A stretch of DNA of 64,000 bases from Chara braunii. Its lineage: Eukaryota; Streptophyta; Charophyceae; Charales; Characeae. A program made the translations under genes and the position numbers. The notes beneath the pieces were generated by a model, which saw only the letters and a program-made list of their open reading frames with translations, was not told the origin of the DNA and searched no databases. Positions within the stretch are counted from its first letter, which is position 1. Each line of letters opens with the position of its first letter. The DNA lies in contig BFEA01000013.1 in assembly GCA_003427395.1 (NCBI GenBank), forward strand, positions 6,593,607 through 6,657,606, read 5' to 3'. Positions 1 to 12,034 of the stretch are shown here, in pieces.

Positions 1-66
<66 letters not shown>
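1..66. repeat. (AG)n microsatellite at the window edge
   Basis: A pure AG dinucleotide tract of 33 units runs from the first base. It is the purine flank of the first hairpin unit in the array that follows. It probably continues beyond the window. Confidence 0.98.
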
Positions 67-1545
<1,479 letters not shown>

Positions 1546-2290
1546 GGTATTCTGGATAAGAACAGAAAGGTAGATGAGGGTTCTATGGAGGGAGGCAGCT
1601 ACCATGGTGACACAGACATAGACAATGAAAGGTCAAATGACAAAAAGAAAAGTTCAGGGGGAACCGAGGAGGGCGCTTGTTATCCAAACAAAGGCTGAGT
1701 TAGAACATTATTTTCCGATTCTGCTATGTGAAAAACTGATATTTGTTAGCAAGGGTGTAATAGTAATTGTGTACACAATCCTCCAAATGATGAATGTTAC
1801 AACAAAATGTCGTAAAAAGATTATACATCAAAGAATACACGGACAGAGTTTTTACCGGACCCTTCAGAATAGTTATTGTATTATGGTATGTCTTTTATGA
1901 AAAACATTATGCATTATTTGTTTCATATTCATTTGTTGCATAGCCTATTAATGAAACTCAATTCTTTTATGAGAAGGCTACAAAAAATATAAATGACATT
2001 TATATTTTTTATTTTCGTCTTGTCAACGACTATCTTAACGATGTAATGAGTGTTGTATTGACAAACATACTTTCATACGCTCTTTTGTTTTAGGGGAATG
2101 AGACCAAGACATAGCCATACAGAGAGAGGGAGAGAGACACACTATCCCTATATATAACGAAAACTCAATGACATATTTTGTTTTCAGCGCAATGAGAGTA
2201 CTAAGAGATGCAATACACTTGTCTATGAACATTATTTTATTATATGCAATAGTCCATGATACATATATAAATACATATATATATATATAT

Positions 2291-2341
2291 ATCGTAAATA
2301 AATATATATATATATGCATATATATATATATTATTTACGAT
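2291..2341. repeat. AT-rich near-perfect palindrome
   Basis: The two halves of 2291-2341 are inverse complements. The outer arms read ATCGTAAATAA and TTATTTACGAT, and the centre is alternating TA around TATGCATA. It could extrude as a cruciform, and it sits next to a TA microsatellite at 2275-2292. Confidence 0.85.
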
Positions 2342-2369
2342 TTATTATTATTATTATTATTTTAATTTA

Positions 2370-2540
2370 TATTCAACATTGCTCAAACATTCCATGATGT
2401 TTTCTAACAATCTTTCCAACGTTGTCGAGTGTTGAAAATGATGTTGAATCAACATTTGGCGAACAGTTAGTCGAACACTTGCAAATTGTTGAAGGAATGT
2501 TGTACAAGTGGTTGGTTCATGGGGCTCTCCAACATATATA
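2370..2540. repeat. Cluster of CAACATT / GTTGAA motifs
   Basis: The motif GTTGAA or its complement TTCAAC, with close variants such as CAACATT and GTTGTAC, recurs at irregular short intervals. Similar clusters lie at 13640-13880 and, weakly, 17655-17710. The order is not a simple tandem array. I do not know the family. Confidence 0.5.
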
Positions 2541-2689
2541 ACGTTTAATGAGTTGAAGCAACGGTCCTTCATTGTGTGTTTATCGGTCAACGTGAATGAA
2601 CCTTAGAATATTAAAAAATTGTGTGTTCACGACTTAGGCAACAGTTAAATAAGGCAAAAATGTTAAATATCATAATTTATGAAAAATAA

Positions 2690-4457
2690 TTATTTTTCTG
2701 TTGCGCTCTTCTGAACCTCCTGTTGTCCCACAGCCTCTTCCTGAGTTGTAGGTGGAACCTCTTCAATTTTTATGGCCTCAGCTAGTGGTCTCTCTCCTGA
2801 CATTGTTGGCTCTTGCCCAAGTGTCAGGTCGGCCGACATCCTCCACTCAAACTTTCCATCCTCTGCATCCTTCTCAGCTGATGCCCCTTGTGGTTCCAAC
2901 ATTTCCTTGTCTATCAGTGGAACCTCCTCACCCTCTTGCATGTCCGCCTTTTCCTCTTTCTTCTGGCTTTTGAAGACTTCTTCTATTGGCCGTCCCCTAA
3001 GCTCAAACCCCTGGACCTCTATCCAGTCCACCACTGCAGTAAGGGTTTGTTGTGTACACCTGACCTCAAGGTCTCGTATTCTCTTTTCCCATTCAGCTTC
3101 CTTTGCTTGGAAGGAGACCTTCTGTGCCTGTAGATAGGCCCTCAGGACGTCATTGACCTTATTAAGGGTTTGGTTGACCTGCCTGACGGCCTCGTTCTCC
3201 GCGCAGATCTTCTCCATGCCTGCTTTCACTGTCTCCATCTCTTTGCTTTGTCTTTCCAACTCCTCCTTCAGGTCTTCAACTTCTCTTTCTCATTCTACCC
3301 TCTGGCCATACGCTTTCTGTGCCACCTTTGTTAGCCTCTCTCCAACCTTCTGATCTGAAGCTCTGGCTGCTGCGAAGCCTTCCTTTATCACGCCCCTCAG
3401 GTTGAGTAGGTCTGCAGAGACTAACTTGACCCCCATCCCCTGATGATGCCCTCCGGACCTCCCTGCAGCGCCCATCAGCTTGTCAAAGTTGACCCAGACC
3501 TCTGAAAATAAGGACAGGTCCTCTTCCTGAGTGCGAGTGCCCTTTCTACTTTTGTCATCCACCTCCTCAGGCTCTTTTCCCTGTTGCATCCTCTCATGCA
3601 GCTCTGCGAGGTTCTTCATTCTGAGTTGAACCTTGATCTCTTGCTCCCTTGCTGCTCTCTCCTTCCTGTCCAATTCCCTCACTTTGACAGACTGCTCCTC
3701 CCTTTGTTCCTGCACAGGTGGCTCACGAGGCACGTCTGGTTCTTTGTCTTGCATAGGACAATCCACCTCCCTCTGAGCAGGCTGTGGAGGCACCTCTGGA
3801 CCACCTGACCCTCCCGCTCTCTCGTGCCTATGGGATCTGTGCTCCTTTCTCCTGTCCTCCCTTTGAGTCCCTGATGACATGCCTCGCTCAAAGGTTCTCC
3901 TCTTCTCTGCTTCTAGCTCCCTCCTTCTCTTTTTCAGACTCCTTCGTTCATCTACCTGACGTGCTGGAGCATAGTGGCCCCAGAGCAGCTTCTTACAGTG
4001 TCCCCAATTCATGGCCGGTGTTACAATAGATCTGACAAAGGACCTGATATGTCGCCTCACATATAGGAGGAAGTTCCCCATCCTCTGCTCTCCTGAAATA
4101 TTGAGATCATCTGCATACTGGTCAGGAGTCAAATCGAATGGGTTGTCCATTTCTCCCTATTGACGACGGGCGCAAACCCTCCATCTTCCTCTCAAAATCC
4201 TGCCAGGTCAGGGATTCCCTGACAAGGTTGGCAATGGGGTCTGTCCACTCGCCTGTGCCTCGCACCTCTCTCAGCATCCTGGTGCCATCCCATCCAAACT
4301 CACGAGCATGCCTCTCAAACTCAATCAGGAACAACTCAATGTTCCCTCCCTGGAAAACCGGAGGCCTGTCCTCTCTCCTGGTGCTCATCTGTGTCCTCCG
4401 TCTGGTCGCCCCTAGAGGGTTTTCCACTGGCTCTGCCCCTCCCCTCCCTCTTGGCAT
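2690..4457 (-). pseudogene. Extra ORF after pol: gag-like/coiled-coil protein, broken
   Basis: This ORF begins at an ATG at 4457 (MPRGRGGAEPVENPLG) after the end of pol. The first 100 or so residues include FQGGNIELFLIEFERHARE, which looks like the start of a retroelement capsid-type domain. A frame change occurs at 4122-4150. The second frame (4150 to 3293) carries long Arg/Glu/Lys-rich segments, and an in-frame TGA at 3290-3292 precedes a third segment (to 2690) rich in Glu and Lys with heptad-like coiled coil (KEMETVKAGMEKICAENEA). It ends QEVQKSATEK. A third ORF after pol is known in some plant Ty3 elements (env-class), but this one has no visible signal peptide or membrane segment. It might instead be a gag of a second, tandem element. 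The function is not assigned. Confidence 0.65.
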
Positions 4458-4480
4458 GGCTGCCCCAATCTGTGTCAAGC

Positions 4481-4500
4481 CTGCACAACGAGGAGACAAA
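4481..4500 (-). promoter_or_regulatory. Possible 3' splice site before the extra ORF
   Basis: On the minus strand a pyrimidine-rich run ending TCTCCTCGTTGTGCAG stops at 4481, only 24 bases before the ATG of the ORF at 4457. It matches a eukaryotic splice acceptor. Spliced subgenomic RNAs are known for ORFs after pol in some plant retroelements, so this could be the expression signal. The donor was not identified. Confidence 0.35.
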
Positions 4501-4717
4501 CAGGAGCACACAGAGGGTAAGCAGGTTGGGAAAACACAACAGGAGACAGACATAGCCCTCCCACAACTATCCCAGCTATCTGCCTATCTACATATGCATA
4601 TATACATACACGAGTCTAACCAGGAAGTCACAACCTGTCACGTCATTTTACTGAGAACAGTATCCCATACATTCTACTTGTACTATCACTCCTATGCAAA
4701 TTAGTCAAAGGATGATT

Positions 4718-5815
4718 CTAACTTGTGAGGTTCATGCTCATCTCGTCTCGAGCCACTAACTTCTTTAGCCTCGAGCCTGACACCCAGTCTTTCCACGCCG
4801 TCTCATTCAACTGCTCAATCTGGTAGGCTCCGTGCTCACCACACCTGGTGACCCTGTACGGTCTCAACCACCTCTTGTCCAGCTTCCGCGACCACTGCTT
4901 CTCCAGGGATGAGTCGTATAGCAACACAATGTCTCCCACCTTAAGAGGTTCCTTCCTTACCCTCGCCATCTTATCCCACCTGAACTTGTCCTTGGTACGG
5001 CTGTCAGCCGTCCTACTGGCCACCTCCTCAATCCTGTCCTCTACAGCGCCAATCTGACGTGCCCTTGAGTCAAGCAGTTCTTCAAACGTCAGATTAGTCT
5101 TGAGGTCCTGCCGCCTCCAGGTCTTTAGGAAACTTTCGATAGGAAACGTTGCATGCCTGTCATACCATAGCGTGGCCGGTGCGTAGCCGGTGCTTCTTCG
5201 GACGGTGATATTATCCACGAAGAAAGCGACCCTTAGAAAATTCGACTACTGATTGGGTCTGTTATCGGTCGACTTAGCAAGAAGATTTGTGATGGTGTTA
5301 TGCCCTCTTTCCACCGGTGCATTAGCTTGGGGGTGCGCTGCGGTAGTATACTCGGCGATTACCCCATACCTCTTCAGAAGTGTCTTCACTTCTGCACATG
5401 TGAATTCAGACCCTCTATCCATCACAAATCTGGAGACAAAGGGGTAACGCAGGTAATACTCTTCGATGCATCGGACTAGCGTCTCACCAGTCTTTGTGCG
5501 AATGGCCCTGCCATCCACAAATCCAGAGAGGTTGTCCCGTGCATCAAAGATAAAGTTATAACTCCTTATTCCCAGCGGCATTGCCAACAGATCCAGGTGC
5601 ACGATCCCGCCAACTTCACGAACATATCTTGGGTGAAGCGGCTCCCTAGGTCTAAGAGAGGATCGGTCCTGGCATGGTACACAAGATTTACAATAATCAT
5701 CGATCATCTGCCCTATGACATCTCAATAGTACAGTTCATGTATCTTGAGGTAAGTCGTATCCGTGCTCTTGTGGCCTCCTGCCGTACCGTCATGTAGTGC
5801 CGCCATAACGTCAAT
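4718..5815 (-). pseudogene. Ty3 integrase: zinc finger, DDE core and C-terminal domain
   Basis: One frame runs from 5815 to 4718, interrupted by TGA at 5723-5725 and TAG at 5246-5248. The HHCC finger is seen as LHDGTAGGH followed by CKSCVPC. The catalytic triad is visible as the D in IVHLDLLAMP, the D in FVMDRGSEFT and the E in NAPVERGHNT. The C-terminal part has KVGDIVLLYD and a GPY/F-like KRWLRPYRV. No chromodomain follows. Integrase joins the cDNA copy to chromosomal DNA. The C-terminus ends SMNLTS before a spacer of about 230 bp and the extra ORF. Both stops could be former Trp codons (TGG). Confidence 0.9.
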
Positions 5816-6853
5816 CTAGCGAGCGACGCCGCAGACTACTCTTCTGGGAGCCCTCTCTTTGCTTCTCATGAACAGATGGTCATCCCTTACTAGAAAACTT
5901 GGCCTCATCTTCAGAACTTTTGCGCAAGCGTCCCTTTCCCCCATCTCACACGACAGAAGCATTCCGAGTTCAAGGTATATTCCCTTATATTTCTCTGCTT
6001 GAAACGCTTCTTTAATCTCACATTCCTCAAAATCATCATCTTCCCTCTCGTGGATCATGTTATCACCCTCTTCCTGATCTTGCACCGTATTCCTGACCAC
6101 CTCTTCCTGAAGCTGCGCATTTGCCAGCAGGTACACCCCATCTACCACTTTCTCGTGCTTGCTCACCTGCAGCGCCCCATCCTCAATCGTGAGCAAGTCC
6201 TCATGTAGGTGGTACTTGCCTGCTAAAGCCAGCTCCATCATCCAATCCACACCTGGCGTTCCCCATGAGTCTTCTTCAACATAGGGCTTAAGGACTAGGT
6301 CTGGTCGTCGTACATGTCCTGGTGGTGCAAGCCACACAGGTCGCCCCAAAGTAACATAGTTACCTACGACCAATGACCAGGAGTTAATGTGAAGTCTCAC
6401 ATCCTCCTCACTGTCCAGGAATCCGTCAACTGGTGGAGTATCCTCGATCACTCCTTGGTGGTTCTTGTCCCAGTCGACTCGACACAGCCCGTCTGCTCTA
6501 TGCTTGTTCCACGGAATTCGCTCCAACTCGAAGTCGAATATCCAGATGTATGTTAACCATCTAGCGATAGTTGGATATGAAGGAGCGAAGTTTTTGAGAG
6601 AACCAGCTAGAGCAGTTGGGTCCACTCTTAGTACAAACCTGCTGCCAAAGAAGTAGTTTCTGAAAATCCTCAAGCAGTGAAGAACAGTCAAGGTTTCACG
6701 CTTAAACTGAGAGTGGTTCCTCTCAGTTGTATTAAGCGTTCGACTCTCAAACCTTAGTGGTCGTTCTTCCCCATTGAGGTCTTGCTGGATCAACACACCT
6801 CCTAAAGCAGTTGGCCTTGCGTCCGTTTCAACAATGAAAGGTCTGGTCATCAC
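5816..6853 (-). pseudogene. Ty3 RNase H and connection region
   Basis: The frame opens with PFIVETDARPTALGGVLIQ, the RNase H start with its first catalytic Asp, followed by SQFKRETLTVLHCLRIF and HRADGLCRVDW. About 180 further residues of acidic linker lead to the integrase zinc finger in the same frame. A TAG at 5816-5818 separates the two. RNase H removes the RNA template during reverse transcription. The frame differs from that of the reverse transcriptase upstream, so a frameshift lies near 6853, next to a TGATGA pair. Confidence 0.88.
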
Positions 6854-8109
6854 CGCCGCATGATCTTCAGACCTTCTATCACCGACTGTTGCTTATCTCC
6901 CCACTCCCAATCTTGGCCCTGACGCACAAGCTTTCGCAATTGCTCAGTTTTCGCCGCAAACCCCTTTATGAAGATCCTTCAAAACCCACACGTTACCAAG
7001 AAGCTCCTTACCTCCGTGATAGTCTCGAACGGGGTTGGTCATTCGAGAATCTTGTTGGTCTTCTTAGTATCTGGCCGACGACCCCTCTCGTCGCACACAA
7101 ATCCTAAGATAGTGGCCCCGCTCATGCAGTGCCTCGACTTTGACTCACTAACAGTGAGGTTATGCTCTTTCAGAAGGTCCAGCACCTCGCATAAGTCTTG
7201 CACATGATCCCTGACAAAGCGCCTGATTCCCGGCATCACCTCCCGCTCATCCTTCTCCTTAGGCCCTTTCACGGCCAGATCATCAATATAAGGCTGCGTA
7301 ATGTGAGGACTTATGGGCTGCATTGCCCTCACCATGTGCCTCTGGACCATGGCAACCACATTCGTCCACCCTTGCGGTGCGACGTTCATGTGAATCAACC
7401 CTCGAGGGGTATGCATAGCCGTCATGGGTCTGTCAGATGCGTATACAGGAAACTGGTCGTAACCCGAATACAAGTCTATGAGAGATATTACGGCTCTTCC
7501 AACGCAGGCCTTTGAAAGCGCATCAGCGTTGGGGAGACCACCTGCGTCCCTCACTGTTACAGCGTTCAAGCGCTGCAAATCCTGTACCCACCTCAAAGTC
7601 CCATTGGGTTTGACAAAGCAAAACCAAGGGGAGGCATACGGCCCACTCGAGTAGTCTGCCACATGCGTGCGGATCTTCCCATCAAGGTATTTAACTACCT
7701 TCTCTTCGTCAGCTGGATTAGGATATCGCGCGCCTTGCAAGTTCCATAGCTCGTGAGGTACGGTGTGTATCCTAATCATGGGGATTATGTCCACGTCCAG
7801 ACGACCTCTCTCATCATCACTGAAGGCATACACAGCGTGCCTTCCTCTTACGGTTTCCATCACAAGCTTCTCTTCCTGCGCTGTAAGGAAGCCCGACTCC
7901 CCTATAATCAGCGCTTTCTCTGTTTCAGGGTTGATACTACACGACCCCTTTTCTGCGTCTTCTCGCATCTGCCGTATCAACTCTCGTTCCCGCTCGTAGT
8001 AAACTTCTTGCTCTTCAGCCATGAGTACGGGAACAGGGGGGCACTTCTGATCTACCCTTTTGTACCGCCTTTGTGACCCCTGCTTGAGCCCACCCCTAAA
8101 AAATGTCAA
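6854..8109 (-). pseudogene. Ty3 reverse transcriptase
   Basis: The main frame 8109-7042 contains the fingers/palm motifs KPNGTLRWVQDLQRLN, SLIDLYSGYDQFPV and the catalytic PYIDDLAVKGP (YIDD box). The usual MPFGLTNAPATFQ segment is replaced by NVAPQGWTNVVAMVQRH, a divergent but alignable version. After the TGA at 7039-7041 the same frame continues with PTPFETITEVRSFLVTCGF, then a second TGA at 6979-6981, then FIKGFAAKTEQLRKL. Both stops sit where Ty3 relatives usually have Trp. A frameshift between 8193 and 8109 separates it from the protease. The N-terminal end is not sharply defined. Confidence 0.92.
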
Positions 8110-8192
8110 GTTGCGCTTTGGGGTTGGACTCCAATTGCTCCACCTATCCTTCCCGATGTCCGGTATATCAATTTCATTTCTCCCGCTCCCAT

Positions 8193-9101
8193 TTATTCCA
8201 CCACCTTCTCTCTCAAGGCTTCCACCGCCTCTGGATCTGCTATCCCATAGGTCGATACTATGTCCATAGCATCACCTATATTTGTTGGGCTAAGGGTCAG
8301 TGCGTCTGGCCTTCTTTCCTCTTCGAACTTACTGCCTTTCAGTCTCAACCTCTCCTCTTCTGATTCTTCTATAGTGAAAGAACCAGGGTTGGGCCGGTTT
8401 CTTATACTCCTAGGTCCTGTGTTCTTGCAAGTGGTAACCTCATAATTTTCGCATACTGGATCGCACAGGACGAGGAACATGGTCCCGTCATGCTTGTTAA
8501 GTATGACGGTCTCTGTTCGACTTAAGAACGACCTACCAAGTAGAATAGGGTGGTCAAGGTCAGGCATCACGAAAAAACAACTTCTTACTTTCACCTTTCC
8601 GATTTCCAGAATCACCGATGATGCGGTCCCTATGAAAATCGACCGACTGTTCGCCCCCATTAAGACCCCGTTGTCAGAGCGATCTATCTCCATCCCTAAG
8701 CGCACAGCATGCTCCTCTTTTATAAGGTTCATCTCTGCGCCACTATCCACCATGGTCGTGCAGGTCTTCCCTTTTACCACTACATCAAGGCACCCACATG
8801 CGACGGACTTTCAATCTATCTTTGCTCCGGTCTCAGCCCATTCTGCCTCTTTAGGGATTATGGTCCCTAATCGTACACTGGCCACCATTTTTCTAGATAA
8901 TCGCGCTTTTAACTCATCCCTGAGCCTTGGCGCCGAAGCCAGAACGTCCTTTAGGTTCATAAGATGATTATGGCCCTCAAGGATCTTGTTCATTATCTCC
9001 TCTACGTCAAACCCTTCCTCTACTCGGACAGTGTACTTCTTTTTCTTTACTTCTGAGGCCTTGACCGTATCGGGTTTGGCGCCTCTCTTTTTGACCCTTT
9101 G
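8193..9101 (-). pseudogene. Ty3 aspartic protease with upstream linker
   Basis: The frame continues from the gag linker. A TAG at 9102-9104 and a TGA at 8811-8813 interrupt it. The catalytic signature is TTMVDSGAEMNLI (D-S-G), about 12 residues after 8780, and the conserved hydrophobic-Gly element is HPILLGRSFL. The N-terminal piece (8993-8814) reads MNKILEGHNHLMNLKDVL and is a linker. The protease would cleave the Gag-Pol polyprotein. The C-terminal 80 residues are acidic and lead to a frameshift into the RT frame. Confidence 0.87.
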
Positions 9102-9836
9102 CTAAGCCTTCCCGTCCTCTTCTTTTCTCAATCTATCATCCTCATCATCCTTTCCCTCTGGAACATCTACAACCTCTTTCTCCCCACTGGGCTCAGGAAC
9201 ATCCTTTGCCAGTTCCTCGGGGCTCACCGGCCCCTTGGCCCTTGTCCTAACAGCATGTGGTACTCTCCCTGATCTGGAGGGTGGCCTATAAGCCATACCG
9301 GACCGAGGCGTCGGTCCTGAAATCATAACGCCTGGTAAATTTCCAGACCCACCTTGCGACCCTGGACCCATATCGTAGAGGTACACCAGTGGCTCCTTAC
9401 CTCTCCACTCTTTAACCTCTTCACACATATCGGTCAACTTTTGCTGGTACCTCCCGACTTTATCCACTAAGTCCTCCATTCTCTCCATCGTTTGTCGGAC
9501 CTCCCTCCAACAATTTTCCCCTATCTTCGCGTTTCGTGGCTCATTCCAACAATCCTGCTCTACCTCGTCATCAGACTCTACTATGATTGGCTCTTCTTTG
9601 ATGGTGCTGGCTTTCCTTTCTTGTTCCACTTCCTCGTTTTCTCGTACTTCTTTCACCCTTATGTCACAACGGACCTCCTTCTCTTGCCAAATCCGGAACA
9701 TAGCTGGAGGAGCGGGTGGCGCACCGCCCTCGGCCCTTCGTAGGGCCTCCTTCCTTGTTCTGCCAGGGGTCTTTGGGTCAAGGTAGTACCCAAATTTATC
9801 GTACATATCCCCATCATAGTTGGTGTCTGATTAAAC
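9102..9836 (-). pseudogene. Gag-pol linker region of the Ty3 element
   Basis: The open frame starts around GDMYDKFGYYLDPKTPG and runs 230 residues with a charged, coiled-coil-like middle (MERMEDLVDKVGRYQQKL) and a Pro/Ser-rich stretch. It ends at TAG 9102-9104, after which the same frame goes on to the protease. A single-base frame change near 9836 links it to the zinc-knuckle frame upstream. It has no enzymatic motif. Confidence 0.7.
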
Positions 9837-10135
9837 CTTCATCCTCATCGTTCCTCCGGACGTGGGAGGACTTGATAGTGTGGCCTTTCTGCCCACAATG
9901 TCAGCAAATGACATTCCTCCAATCTATCATTCCTCTACCAAAGCCTCTTCCACCTTCTTGACTACCCTGACTTCCTTACGCATTCCAGTCCCCATTTCCT
10001 CCTCCTGTGGAGTTACCACCACAATTTCCTCTTCCATTTCCCCCGTGGCCACCATTGTCTTGCCCTCGGCCCCATCCTTGATTTTGTCCAAGTCTGCCGC
10101 CTTGGTTTCCTTACGATCCTTTTGGTGCCGATTGT
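9837..10135 (-). pseudogene. Gag nucleocapsid remnant: Gly-rich stretch and CCHC knuckle
   Basis: One minus-strand frame reads a Gly/Gln/Asn/Arg-rich run (GHGGNGRGNCGGNSTGGGNG), then GGRGFGRGMIDWRNVIC, a TGA stop at 9901-9903, then HCGQKGHTIKSS. This is a CCHC zinc knuckle in which the second position is a stop and the last Cys is Ser. Two more stops (TAA at 10111-10113 and 9976-9978) lie where Gln would fit the repeat. The knuckle would bind the RNA genome in an intact Gag. An overlapping frame is also partly open, but it lacks the knuckle. Confidence 0.75.
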
Positions 10136-10398
10136 TGAGGTTGGCTTGGCTGCGGGCTCGGGTGGTTTACTTGCTGGGACTGGGGCCCTGGATATCCACA
10201 GGAAGCCGTGCTCAATGGTGCTCCTGCGCATGATCCATGCGACCCACTTACCGGTCATGGCATGTAGGAACAGTGCCCAGGCCAAGGACTTGGAGGTCCA
10301 TAACCCGGCCACGGCCCATAGGGCACTGGCGCGGCCTGACAATGCGACTCCGGGGGTGGTAGTGTTACTGCTTGCGGGACCTGCCCCCTTCCTGAACC

Positions 10399-10644
10399 TT
10401 ACCCCTCTTGAGTCAGATTTTTCGCCTTTCTCTGAGCCTTTGTTAGCTTTAGGGGTTCAGGCTCCTCTTCCTCACTCTCTTCCTTCTCTTGCACCACCGC
10501 CTTCTTCGCTTTTCCCTGGGTCTGTGGTGCCGCCATAGCCTTTCTTCTTGCCTTTGCCTCTTTCGCCGAATCGAGTTGGGCAACCGCATCCTCTAGTGGA
10601 AGATTCATTTCCAGTTGCCCAGATACGGGCACAGCAACAAGCAA
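10399..10644 (-). pseudogene. Acidic gag fragment at the 5' edge of the Ty3 element
   Basis: This 81-residue frame reads LPLEDAVAQLDSAKEAKARR and then an acidic, Lys-rich tail (EESEEEEPEPLKLTKAQR). It is consistent with the region between capsid and nucleocapsid, but no capsid domain is found upstream. The sequence turns into T-rich, apparently non-coding DNA at 10650, so the element seems 5' truncated here. Confidence 0.5.
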
Positions 10645-10862
10645 ATTTATACTCGATGTACCTTCTCGTGTTTTAGGGAAAGATTCATTTCCTTCTGTTT
10701 TGTCTCTCTCTTCATTTCTTTAACTTTTTTCCTGTTTTCCTCATTTCTACCTTGATTCTTAGGCTTTACTGGGAAGCGATGTACCTAGTAGTAATCTAGT
10801 AAAATGTGCCTTCTCGATATACGTATGAGCTCTTCATAATTATGCCAGAAGGTCCAATCCCG

Positions 10863-11122
10863 CTGTCGAGCGCATCGGTCCCGCACGGGGACCCTCCCGG
10901 CCGCGTCACGCAGGATTATGCAGGACTTGTTGTGGAGAGCGTTTGCCTCTCCGGCCGAGTGCGCCAGCCGTACCTCTCGCGAGCCCCTACGACAGGACAG
11001 GGTCACGCGAGGCACCACTGGCGCACTCGGCCGGAGAGGCAAACGCTCTCCGCAACAAGTCCTGCATAATCCTGCGTGACGTGGTCGGGAGGGTCCCCGT
11101 GCGGGACCGATGCGCTCGACAG
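10863..11122. repeat. 260-bp GC-rich palindrome (foldback element)
   Basis: The left arm 10863-10967 begins CTGTCGAGCGCATCGGTCCC, and the right arm 11018-11122 is its near-perfect inverse complement over 105 bp. The 50-nt centre is itself partly inverted (CCTCTCGCGAG against CACGCGAGG). It is far more GC-rich than the T-rich flank at 10650-10800. No clear target duplication is seen. It may be a foldback transposon or the joined ends of an inverted duplication. Open frames through it are shadows of the palindrome. Confidence 0.9.
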
Positions 11123-11156
11123 GTGGCGTCGTTGCCGGGGATCTCGGCTGCCTCCT

Positions 11157-11591
11157 AATCTTCGTCGTCCTTCTCGGCATCCTCCCCCTCCTCCCCAACA
11201 TCCTCCTCCTCCTCCTTCTCCTACTACTACTACTACTACTCCCCCTCCTCCCCGACATCCTCCGCTTTTATTGTCTTTGTTATTTTTTTAGTGTTTTTTT
11301 TTTCAGACAATCAATGACTGAAAAAAAAGTACACAGCAAGCTTACTCCTCCTCCTCCTCTTCCTCCACCTCCCTCTCCCCCTCCTCTTCCGCTTTTATTG
11401 TCTTTTTTATTTTTTTACTGTATTTTTTTCAGACAATCAATGACTAAAAAAAAAAAAAAAAAACGAACGAAATAAAAATATCCAATCGAACAAATAGATT
11501 CGATTGGATCTTGATTTCGAAAACGAGATCCAATTCAATCGATTTCTTCGATTAGATATTTTTTTCTTTTCTCCTCCTCCTCCTCCTCCTC
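11157..11591. repeat. CTC/CTA triplet tracts with a duplicated segment
   Basis: Pyrimidine triplets (CTC, TCC, ACT) fill 11160-11260, 11342-11390 and 11572-11591. Between them a segment of about 70 bp occurs twice (11262-11328 and 11389-11463), starting CCGCTTTTATTGTCTTT and including CAGACAATCAATGACT, offset by 127 bp. The tract ends at the assembly gap. No gene is called. Confidence 0.85.
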
Positions 11592-12034
11592 NNNNNNNNN
11601 NNNNNNNNNNNNNNNNNNNNNNNNNNNNNNNNNNNNNNNNNNNNNNNNNNNNNNNNNNNNNNNNNNNNNNNNNNNNNNNNNNNNNNNNNNNNNNNNNNNN
11701 NNNNNNNNNNNNNNNNNNNNNNNNNNNNNNNNNNNNNNNNNNNNNNNNNNNNNNNNNNNNNNNNNNNNNNNNNNNNNNNNNNNNNNNNNNNNNNNNNNNN
11801 NNNNNNNNNNNNNNNNNNNNNNNNNNNNNNNNNNNNNNNNNNNNNNNNNNNNNNNNNNNNNNNNNNNNNNNNNNNNNNNNNNNNNNNNNNNNNNNNNNNN
11901 NNNNNNNNNNNNNNNNNNNNNNNNNNNNNNNNNNNNNNNNNNNNNNNNNNNNNNNNNNNNNNNNNNNNNNNNNNNNNNNNNNNNNNNNNNNNNNNNNNNN
12001 NNNNNNNNNNNNNNNNNNNNNNNNNNNNNNNNNN
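11592..12034. other. Assembly gap (443 N)
   Basis: A run of N replaces the sequence between a CTC tract on the left and unique DNA on the right. Simple-sequence DNA probably caused the break. Frames reported through it are meaningless. Confidence 1.

Larger units (their letters stand above)
1546..2689. other. AT-rich stretch without a recognisable gene
   Basis: No convincing coding region is visible. The longest open frame (1625-1900, plus) resembles nothing I know and lies in AT-rich sequence. The stretch includes an AT cruciform (2291-2341) and a cluster of GTTG/CAAC motifs (2370-2540). It borders the last ORF of the Ty3 element at 2690, but I see no LTR or polypurine tract here. Confidence 0.6.
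2690..10650 (-). mobile_element. Decayed Ty3/gypsy LTR retrotransposon, minus strand
   Basis: Read from 10650 down to 2690, the element shows a gag tail with a Gly-rich stretch and zinc knuckle, an aspartic protease, reverse transcriptase, RNase H, an integrase with HHCC and DDE parts, and a further ORF. The PR-RT-RH-IN order is that of Ty3/gypsy (Metaviridae-type) elements. The reading frame is broken by at least eleven in-frame stops and several frameshifts, so it cannot produce an intact polyprotein. No paired LTRs, primer-binding site or polypurine tract were found by eye at either end. On the 5' side the sequence runs into a palindrome at 10863, and the capsid part of gag appears to be missing. 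The domains are individually clear. The exact element limits are not. Confidence 0.9.
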
